64,000 nt of DNA, taken from the NCBI GenBank assembly GCA_030998225.1, contig JAPYXD010000684.1:1676501-1740500 (forward strand). The letters are read 5' to 3'. The notes under the pieces are model-generated. The model was given only the letters and a program-made list of their open reading frames with translations. It was not told the origin of the DNA and did no database searches. The DNA comes from Diplolepis rosae (Eukaryota > Arthropoda > Insecta > Hymenoptera > Diplolepididae). Numbering within the stretch: the first letter of the stretch is position 1; each line of letters begins with the position of its first letter. Below, one piece after another: positions 12,104-21,800 of the stretch. The position numbers and the translations under genes are program-made.

Positions 12104-13363
12104 GATTTTAGAAAAAGCAATTTTTCGGTGTGTACGTGGGTGGCGCTGCCAACTTGCTGTAAAGTTGGCAGCACCTCTGCATATTTTATAAAAAGGGCAA
12201 AGTACTAAAATTTATAGTTGGATGGGAAGTGAGCCCTAAATTGGCCTGTATTGATTTAATGATGAAAAAGCAAAATTTAATATTTTGTCCCTTCGCCCTT
12301 TGTGGCCCTTTTTTATTTATGAAGGTAGGACAATGGTTCAATGGGATACCTGGAGCTGGAAATGAGCCGAAAATTCCTGCGACAGGGGGAATTTGATATA
12401 AACATTTTTAAACTGATTTCTGGAGTGGTGCTGCTGGCTTGAAGTAAAGTTGGCAGAACCATGCATATTTTTAAAAAAATGAAGAGCCGAAAATTCGGCA
12501 ATGGGGCATTAAATTAGCCCTAAATGAGCCCTTAATTATGAAATAAGAGACATCATGATTCGGTGTTTTGGTTCTGTCAACTTTACGTAGCTGGAAAGGA
12601 GTGCACAAGTGCGCAGTTGTCCTCTTCTTACGCATGAGAAAATGTGCGAGTAAGACGAATTTGTCAAATTGATCTAAGCCAGAGTGGTTATGTTGGTCGA
12701 TTTTTTGATCATTTGCAAGCGGCAGATATTTGTTCAATTTTAATTTAGTTTAAAAAATATATATATATTATCTCAGGACTTCTATGAAGCTAAAGGAGTG
12801 CATTATAAAAGTGGTAAGTATATATCGAATATAAGATTGTAAATATTGAAATTGAAATTATGGTATTTGTTATTACTTCGTAAATGGTGTGTTAAATAAT
12901 GTTGAATATTTTTTTCCTTTAAAGGTGAGGGAATTTAATCCGAGAAATTTTCAAGATTTTGAATATCGCATGTAATATAATCGTGTCGTGTCGCGTACCG
13001 GGTTGCATAACCTCTCTGGCTTAGATCAATTTGACAAGTTTGTCTCACTCGCACATTTTCCCGTGAGTAAGAAGAGGACAACTGCGCACTTGCGCACTCC
13101 TTTTCACTACTTCCAACTTACAAGCCGGGCACTTACCGTGCCGTTGCTCCAGGCTCCTGCCAGATTCGGAAAAGTTTCCCATGGCAGTTTGGGTTTGGTT
13201 TTGGTCTCCTTATTATTCCTTCGTGATTTCGCTCAATTTCGCTTCGTGTGTCTGGTAACGCTGCTTCTGTAGATTAATTTTACTTATATATATAAAATAT
13301 CTGTAGCACTGTTCGCCGATTTTGCTAATAAATAACGAAAAGTGAATATTCTTCACGTCAGCG

Positions 13364-16300
13364 ATGGAAGAACTTAAAACGAAGGTATACATGAGCTTAA
13401 AACATAATATTGTTCAACAAATCATTAGGTTAAGTATGTAATCACTTGATTTTTTTTTGTGATAATAGTTATTAGAATTAAAATGAAATGAAAAGTGTTA
13501 TTGAAATATTATTACGTAAAATTAAATTATTTTCAAGATTTTTAAATTAATCAAATGTATTAGCTTTATAAACAACCGAAACCAAATGCGTGGTTTTATT
13601 TCGAACTCTTTATATTAAATTTTATTAATGATTGAATAGAGTTGCCATTTGTTTTGCAAACTTCGGATGACCCTTTGCTTTCGACTTGCGATGGGAAGGG
13701 GGTGGGGGGTGGTGTCTATTTGTAAATAAATTTTTTTATTGAAGATGAACGTCATTATCAGAATATGCTACACTTAATTTCAAAAGTAATTGCAAAATTG
13801 TTTGCTAAATTAATGTTTGTGATTGCAAAATGAGCTGATCAACAGAGCATATCACATATCAAGTTGAAAATTTGAATTTTCAATTTAAAAAAATATCCAA
13901 GTTTTATGACTTCCTAAATGCGAAAAAAGAGTTTTCCAAATGTTTGTCGTTTTTGATGGACACGATAACTTCCAAAAGAATGGTCGGAGTAAAATATGTG
14001 TTTGGTACATATTATCAAGGCCTGAAAAGAAAGGAAGTATTTGTTACCAAGACTTATCTAACAAAAATTCAAAAAAATTACACTATTTCCAAAAATATTT
14101 AAAACTATTTTTAGAAAAGTTCAGAACTTTGATTCTTGGATCCTGGTAGCGCTCAAATAGCTCTATAAATGATTTTTATGAAATTTGTTGATGCAACGTG
14201 ATAAGAACAAAATTATTTGCTCAGAAAAATCTACAAATGTTTAAACGTCCAAACTATTTTGTTATGACTTTTTACATGGGGGGAAGGAGGGATCCAAAAT
14301 TTTCGGAAAAGTCGTTACGTAATCTATGGATGGCCCCTGATTTTAAATTAAATAGTTCATATTTTTACAATTTTCTATATGTTATAATGCATTAATTAAA
14401 TGAAGAAATAATTTTTCTCATAGTGGTGTGTAGATTTAGAGGATATTCTTCAATGTCCTGTCTGCTTTGAAAGACCTGTAAAACCTATCTATCAATGCAA
14501 AGAAGGTCACCACATCTGTAGCCTTTGCAGATTGCAAATTCATTTCTGTCCATTGTGCCAAGGCGCATATAATGGATCACGAAGTTTCCTAGCTGAACAC
14601 TTAGCCCTAAAACTTGATGAAATAAAAGTAAGAAATCTTTATTACTTCATTAAAAACGTAAATAAATACTAATTCTGAATAAATTTTTAGTGTTCTTTGA
14701 TGCTTCCACCTAAAGAACAAAAAGTCGAGTCAGTTGGCACTCAAACTGAAAAAGAACTTGAAACTGAAACAAAGTCACAAATTAGGCTAAATCGACCATT
14801 AGCTGCCAAGGGAAAATTCCCGTGTCGAATAGGAAAGTGTCGTTTCGAAGACGCTTATAGTAGAATTTTAAATCATTTAAGATATCACCATAAAGACAGA
14901 TTGCTAGAGGTGAGATACCATGGGTAACAAAATAAAAGTTGTAGAAACTACAAAAATTACCACTTTTAAATGAACTGAAGTTTTCATATATCCTCGAACA
15001 AAACTTAAGAAAAATAATGAAAACGCATTTAATTGTATAGGGATAAGATTTCGAAAAACTGTTTCTACAAACGAAAGTATGGAGAAAGAATTTCGCCTTG
15101 AAATTGTTGAATTGATAGCTAAATTTGTGTAGAATTGATATTAAAAACATGTACTACAGAGTTCTTTGCTATAGGTCAATATTTGTTATTTTACCTTTTG
15201 TCTAATTAATTACCTATTTATTGTCTTACTAGGGTGATTGAAATTGACGCGATAAAATGAGCAAGAATTAAATTTTTTGGAAACAAATCGGTTTTATTTC
15301 TCAATGTACTCTCCTTTTAGCTCGATACACAACGAGTCCAACGATCTTTCAACTTTTCTATGCCTTCCAAATAATACGATTTGCCAAACCCTCCAAAATA
15401 CCTTTCTGTTTCCTATTCAACTTCTTCGTTCGACTCAAAACGCCAACCACACAGTCATCTCTTGAGGTTTGAGAACAGATAATAATCGCTGGAGGCCAGG
15501 TCTGAAGAATACGGTGGATGCGGACGTGATTCAAAACCCAATTCATGCTTTTTTGCCTGTGCAATATTCGATGTGTGAGATGGTGCATCGTCATCATAAA
15601 AAATGATTTTTTTCTTCTTTAAATGTGGCCGTTTCTTCATGATTTCGTCACCCAATCGATCCAATAATACCGCATAATATGCCCCAGTAATTGTCCTTCC
15701 TTTCTCAAGGTATTCGGTGAAGATTACTCCATGTGCATCCCAAAAAACACTAGCCATAACTTCCCCAGTCGATTGTTGCATTTTCGGACGCTTTGGTGCA
15801 CTTTCACCAGGTTTAACCCACTGTTTTAACCCTTCACGTGGATTTTATTGATCATTTCTGGTGTCGTGATCTCATTTGTACCACCTGGACTTGGTCCATA
15901 CGACGGAGTAGAGTCCGAATAATATTTATCGAGCTTGGCCTTGGTTTCTGATAAGCGTTTTCCACACAAAAAGTAGTGTTTAGTCAGCACACGAAATTCA
16001 CTTTTTTCCATCTTTGCAAAAAATTTCGGAGATGGTTGCTTTCAGACACTGTAACTTATAAACTGTAATGAATGGATTTGGCTCAAATTTTGACAAAAGT
16101 GGTTTGAAGGATGGAACTTGTCAACAATGATAGCCGTTTGTTATTAGTGACAACCTCTCATAGAAATATCACGTCAATATCAAACACCCTAGTAGGTTGT
16201 GTATAAGGGAAAGTGAAACCGTGAAGTTTCATGGAAAAGTCTCATTCGAATTTTTATTTTCCATTATTCGTTTAACTTTTATTTATTGTCACCCTGTACT

Positions 16301-16933
16301 TTTAAAAAAAATTCAACTTTTATATATGGAATCCAAGGCGTTTAATTTTTACAAAAGAGCTGATTTTATTCAAAAAGTATTAATTATAATAGTCAAGATA
16401 TTTATAATTAAAAATTTTAGAGTTCAAGCTTGGATGGGAAAGTTTATTCCCGACATTGGGAGATCGATCACCTTTCAAACATCGAGTTCGACTTGGCATT
16501 TTTTATTCCAGAAATGGGAATATTCTTTTTAATCACAAGTATTGATTCTTGTGGAAATTTTATAGGAAATATTCAAATAGTTAACAATAATACCAATGCA
16601 CGACAGTTTACCTATAAAATTGAAATCAAGGGAAATAATAGAACTGGATGTTACGAAAATTTTGTAAGTATCAAACTTAATTTTAAATCATCTATACGTT
16701 TCTAAATGTAAACATTATTAACTTATGAGCTTAAAAAAATAATAAATCTCACCTACCTTTTGCAGCCTAGATCTTGTCGCACGCTTCCAGATATTTCATA
16801 TACCAAAAGTCTCCACATATCATCTCAAGATATGCGTCGAATGGTTAATAACAATAACAAAGTAATTTGCACCATTACGATAACACGTGAGGAAGTTAAA
16901 ACTCCTAATAACCCACATCAAGAGACGGAATAA
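13364..16933 (+). CDS. SIAH/SINA-like RING E3 ubiquitin ligase
   Basis: Five exons join in phase: 13364-13384, 14424-14627, 14691-14909, 16421-16663 and 16766-16933, giving 284 aa. The protein probably transfers ubiquitin to substrates held by its C-terminal TRAF-like fold. The RING (residues 18-52) has C18, C21, C32, H36, C39, C42, C49 and C52 in exact SINA spacing. A compact C/H zinc-finger region (FPC...KC...NHLRYHH) follows at about 115-145, and a SINA-type beta-sandwich with a FTYKIEIKG strand at about 150-284. It is unusual in that the canonical SIAH double zinc finger is shortened, as if the first finger were lost, so this is a diverged paralogue rather than canonical sina. Intron 3 holds a mariner remnant. 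The seven-codon first exon (MEELKTK) rests on splice signals only. An AATAAA lies at 17276. Confidence 0.85.
15232..16189 (-). mobile_element. Internally deleted mariner in E3 ligase intron 3
   Basis: Inverted ends GGGTGATTGAAATTGACG / GGGTGTTTGATATTGACG are flanked by TA (15230-15231 and 16190-16191). On the minus strand an N-terminal transposase piece (15826-16011) is followed by a C-terminal piece (15455-15781) with stops and a large internal deletion that removes the first catalytic Asp. The second and third catalytic residues are visible in DDDAPSH and SSDYYLF, 34 residues apart, as in DD34D mariners. The element is inactive. It sits between the splice sites and need not disturb the host gene. 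Confidence 0.9.
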
Positions 16934-18815
16934 TTTAACTTTAGAAACCCCTGAGACTAACCACCAAAAAGTGGCAATTTGACTTGATTTTTAGAATTTA
17001 TTTTCTTCAAACGTCTGCCAATTTTCATTGAACATTTAGTATAAATGCGCAACTGTTTTTTCTAATAACCAAATTATAGAATTTAAATCAGACATCTTGT
17101 GCATATTAGTGTTTAATACTTGTTAACTCAATGTTATGAAATTGAGTCTAGATGCTCTAGTACTATTTACCAATAGAGTTCGGTACTTATTGTTAAGGGC
17201 ATATGACATTTCGTTCATGTATAAAACCAGAGGTATAGTTTCTACTTTTTATATTTAAAGTGATTAAAGTTATCAAATAAAAATTTGAGAAAATCTAAAG
17301 TACATGCAAAGGGATCTACAATAGTCTAGTTTTGGTTTTGATAATGAAAGAAATAATGCTAGAATTACACTTTTTTTCAATCCTTCAAACTAAAAATAGA
17401 CTATTTGCAGTCGTTTTTGTGTTCTTTCTCATTATTTCTCTGCTATTTTTCAAATTTTCAAGATAACATTTTCTTTGTACTGAGCATAAAAATGTAAAAA
17501 TTTAATAATTTTTTAAAAGTATCACATACCCATAAGTTCACTTGCTAATAGAACTTTTCGCTCAATATTAATAATATTGAAAATGTATTTTATAATGAAG
17601 ATATGAGTACATTTTAATTGCTATAAAAAAGACTCTTCTACTTTTACAAATTTCGATTATAAAGTTTTGTTAATGCTTAGATAAATATAAGGTTTTTAAA
17701 ATTTCGTACCCTTTTTCTCAAAAATTTCGTTTTCTTAAATTCAGATGCTTGAGAAGTGTAGAATCCAAAATCTGTCACATTTGAGATTTTAAGATTATTT
17801 AAAAGCTCTGAAGAATGGATATAATGAAAATTAATCAGAGTAATCAGTTTCAACATTGTGTATTTGCCAGTAATGGAATATAATTAGCAATTTTGTTACT
17901 TTAAACATAATGGTTATGTTGCTAAGTCGTTTTTAATATTTCATCTATCGACTATCTTCAAAGCCGCAGACAGTCGCTGCACTAATTAATCAAGCTTGAA
18001 TCACTCTGAACTAAGGTCCTTTGTCCCCAGTCGCTTTACACATTGTTCAGTTATAAAATCTACTTAACTTGAAATCGGAACGTCTCATCGCGTCCAGATT
18101 TGAAGTGCGCTAATAAAATAAGAGTTTCATGCTGCTTCAGCAGCATTTGAGGATGATTTCCTAATGAATCGTGGACAAGTATTACAGACATGATGGTTAC
18201 TTTCTGGTACATAAAAAAGATGCAGTGTAAAGAGACCACGGCGTCGAGAATAGACTGCTAAAAAGAGAACGAAACGAAACTACGAACCTGCGTGTCGGAA
18301 ATGCGAACCAACGTGGTCAATAATATAAACAATAATTTAACTACATTCGTAATATTCTAACAGAGGCCACTCTATCAAAATGCGTCGTATACTGATAATA
18401 ATTCTAGTTTTCGCCTTTCCTAAATGACCTTTGACTCGTTTCTCGCTTTCTCCAAGCAATTTCCAGCCTTATCAGTATACTTGTCTTTATACCAGCCTTT
18501 CCTGTCTCCTCGCTCGATTTTCCTCTGATAGATTTTTTGGAGCTGGAGTTTTCATACTCAGTGTTCCAAATACATTATTAATATTTCAAGAAGGAACAGT
18601 GGCCTTTTTAATGGATTTTACGTATTCTTTTACTTTGGCCTACGTTTCTCTCTACAAACTCTATAATTTTACGCTTCACTATGCAATTAATTTCCAGTGT
18701 ATAATTGGCTTCTGGGTAATTTTAAGATTGCTTTGCTTTACCTTTACCCGTCCCGCGTGTTGGGTAATTAGAATCATGATCCCCTTTATGTCACCGACAG
18801 TTACGTCGTTTTCCT
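16934..18815. other. Intergenic, convergent 3' flanks
   Basis: This lies between the E3 ligase and SMG7 stop codons. The left part should be the ligase 3' UTR and the right part the SMG7 3' UTR. It is AT-rich, with no gene or clear repeat. A 158-codon plus-strand open frame at 18431-18907 partly overlaps the last SMG7 exon in antisense and is not supported as a gene. Confidence 0.6.
17276..17281 (+). terminator. Candidate poly(A) signal, E3 ligase
   Basis: AATAAA lies about 340 bases after the TAA at 16931-16933 on the coding strand. It is plausible by position only. Confidence 0.4.
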
Positions 18816-21800
18816 TCAAGTACCGCCTTCGCGTAAAGATTTCTGCTGTTCCAAGAGACGCTCTAGGGGAGATGGACCGGGTCCAGACCATAAAGATTGT
18901 TGATTAAGTCGGGTTTTCATTTGATCCTGATTTGAGATACTTGAAGTCTGACCACTCAAGCCCCAAGTGTTCCCACTAAATAGCGAATAAGTGTTTCCTG
19001 TATTCATTGTTGATTGCTGTTTTTGGTCCACCTACGAAATAAAATTATATTAATCAAATTTATTTTATTAAAAAGAATTGAGCGCGGCTATAGAATAGAC
19101 TAAATTGGATAAACTTAATCAAGTATTACTTAAAAAAAGATTATTTCTGCTACTCAATATCTCGTATAAAGTGCGGAAAGGCGAGCCTCGGTTCCTTCGT
19201 GATACCTTAGCCCTTGTTGCGACTCACTCACATGACGGAAGAGTCGTACGCGACTTTAAGCTGGAACCAACTGCCCGTGAAGTTTAAAGCCGAAAGGCGG
19301 TTCCGCGGGCGGTGTATTGGTTCGAGAGAGGGGTTTTTTTGGTTTTAACAGGTATGCCTAGTCCCGTCCTAGGAGAGTCCTGTACAACGTCTATAAAAGA
19401 TTTCGCCATTTTTCCTCCTCACCAAAAAGAAAAAAAATAAAAAAAAAAAAATACGTTCAGCACGTGATACGAAGGATTTTTTTTGTTCGTTGTATACCAA
19501 TAGTTAGCCGAGTCGGTGTCGTTTTCTGTGCGAAAAGTTAATTTTTCCGCACTAGCGCGGTTATATTTTATGTTTGTTTTAATTTTCTGCACGCAAAACG
19601 ACACCAACAAAGCTAACTTTCGGTGTACGACGGACAAAAAATATGTTTCTTTTATATTTATAAAAAAATTAGACTAATAAAATTAGATATTCTAAAATAA
19701 CAATCAAATGAAAACCTTTTGTTATTGAAATGTACGGGAATGTCACAATAGTCACAACTTTTGGAGTTATGTTGAAAATAAGTTTCTTTTTCAAATCCAT
19801 TTTTCTTGTAAACTAATGAAAATGTTCCAAAAGTTCTATTCTATTACTAGAAAGTGGAGTATGCAAGTTATCCAGATGTTGACAGATACAAACATGGTGA
19901 ATATTTTGTTTGAAAATTAAAGTATTCTTTTCCGTCTTTTTTCTTGTTAATTAATTATAATTTTTATCCCCAATTATTTTGAAAAGAAAAACAAATTTTT
20001 TTGAAGATAATACTTTTCATTAATTATTGTCATAATAGCGGTAACTTGGAGTTCAAATATGGATCACATACGCTTGAAGGCACACTACCCATGCTTTTTC
20101 TGCTACGGCTGTTTGCATTTAGGTTATATAATACTAATTAATGAATTATTTTAATCATGTAATTTATTAGAAAGTTACAGAAATTTATACAGCAAATCGA
20201 GCTTTATTTAATACTTTTCGCCCTTATAATTCTTAAATTAATAACTCAAATTAATTTTTCATAGCAAATAAATGTAAAAGAAAGATCAAGGTATGTTTAT
20301 CTGCTATGGAAAATTCATTTGAGTTATTAATTTAAGAATGATAAGGGCGAAAAGTGTTGGGTAGTCACGTCCATGACGTGGCCTTAAGGCCGTGGACCAA
20401 CCGGACCACTTGACTAAATTCCTACCCCACCGACATTCCAGTTTATGTAACACCCCATTTTCATGCAAGATAAGATACCGAGTTGAAAATTTGTGGAATA
20501 AGATAAAATGCACTAAAATAGTGGTGGTCATACATTTTTTTAATTACAAAATTACTTTTTCTTATAATTATAAACATTTATAACCACCAAGACCTTTTTC
20601 AATGTATTTTATTAGATTTCACAAATTTTCAACCCGGTATCTCATCTTGCATGGAAATGGGATTACGCAAACCAAAATGCCCGTAAGGTAGGAATCTAGT
20701 CACGTGGTCGGGTTGATCCATCACCTTAAAATACCACATGCCAATAAAATCAACTCACCTCAAATGTTCTAGTCTCTTCGAGATTACCTCTCGTATTGTA
20801 ATGTCTCCCATGAAATGGATTTTGCGTATAATTATTTCCAGGAGTTAGAGGCACTCTACTAATCATATTTCCCGGACTAGGAGAATTTGCCCAATTCTTA
20901 AAAGCATCCGTACCAGGAGTCTCTTTTCCATGCATTAACTGTGGTTGTCCAGGAGTTCCCCACCATGCAAGCGGTGGCTGCGGTGGCTGTGGTTCCTTCC
21001 ATGGATTAAAATCCTTATTCTCGTACCCATGAAACATGGAATAGCTATTCATCGCTTGCTGTCCTTTAATCAAGCTTGCCTGACTTGTCATGGCAAACTG
21101 TCCAGGATTCTTCGGGAAGGAAGTAGAAGGCACTTGCTTCTGCTGCATCTGGTTAAAGCTATTCTGTCCATAATTATGATTGAAGCCCAATTGGAGATTT
21201 GCCACGTCAGATGGGCTCAAGGATGCATTCGAAATGTTTGGCAGAGGTCCACCTTGGTGTATATTTTTTTGATATTCTGACAAACTTGAAGTGCTGAGAA
21301 TTGAATTTGTTATTCCTGAAAGAGGCATGTTTAACTGATTAGGTATATTTAATACATTATTCCTGGGATCAGTTGCGATTAAATTTTGTTGATGGATTCC
21401 CAAATTAGTTTGCTGCTGAATCCCAAGTGTCTGTTGCTGTAAGTTTGGATTCGTTGTTGCTGACTGTAAACCAACATTCTGCGTCAAACTCTGAATATTC
21501 TGTTGAGTAAGATTTTGCACATTCTGTTGGGTCAAGTTTTGAATATTTTGTTGCGCCAGTTTATGAACATTTGACTGAGAGAGATTTTGAATATTTTGCT
21601 GTGTTGAATTCAAATTTATACTTTGCTGCAAACTAGAGTTTTGGAGAGTTCCAGGATTTTCTCTTTGACGTAATCTGGTCTGATTAAGACTTTGCTGATA
21701 TTTTCCTTGGATCTGATAAGAAGTTACATCTGGGATTTGACTAGCAATGAAGTTTTTACTGAAGGCTGGATTCTGAACGTTAAAAGACTGGTTTTGAAAA

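Larger units (their letters stand above)
6136..12592. mobile_element. 6.5-kb long-TIR element with 11-bp duplication (MULE-like)
   Basis: The element starts AGCTACGTAAAGTTGACAG and ends with the exact inverse. It is flanked by the 11-bp direct repeat GGAAAGGAGTG (6125-6135 and 12593-12603), while copy 2 of element B near 63150 shows the uninterrupted site. The terminal arms (about 6136-6985 and 11760-12592) are inverted copies. Duplications of 9-11 bp with long TIRs fit Mutator-like elements, but no transposase is present, so the superfamily is inference. The interior holds a hairpin element (7019-7450), a palindrome (7567-9212), a SINE (9564-9672) and a 288-bp tandem array expanded only on the right-arm side. 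Confidence 0.75.
6033..13225. mobile_element. Small TIR element B, copy 1, split by a larger element
   Basis: The termini are CACGAAGGAATAATAAGG at 6033 and its reverse complement ending at 13225. Without the insertion at 6136-12592 the element is about 740 bp, with inverted repeats of roughly 190 bp that include the stretch equivalent to 12604-12720 and 13005-13120. A second, unsplit copy lies at 63054-63812. No coding capacity is seen. The right end lies only about 140 bp upstream of the E3 ligase start codon at 13364, so element DNA makes up part of that gene's likely promoter or 5' leader. I found no convincing target duplication. Confidence 0.7.

Noticed and set aside
18431..18907. 158-codon plus-strand open frame
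   Set aside because: It overlaps the last SMG7 exon in antisense, resembles no family, and has no supporting splice or promoter signals.
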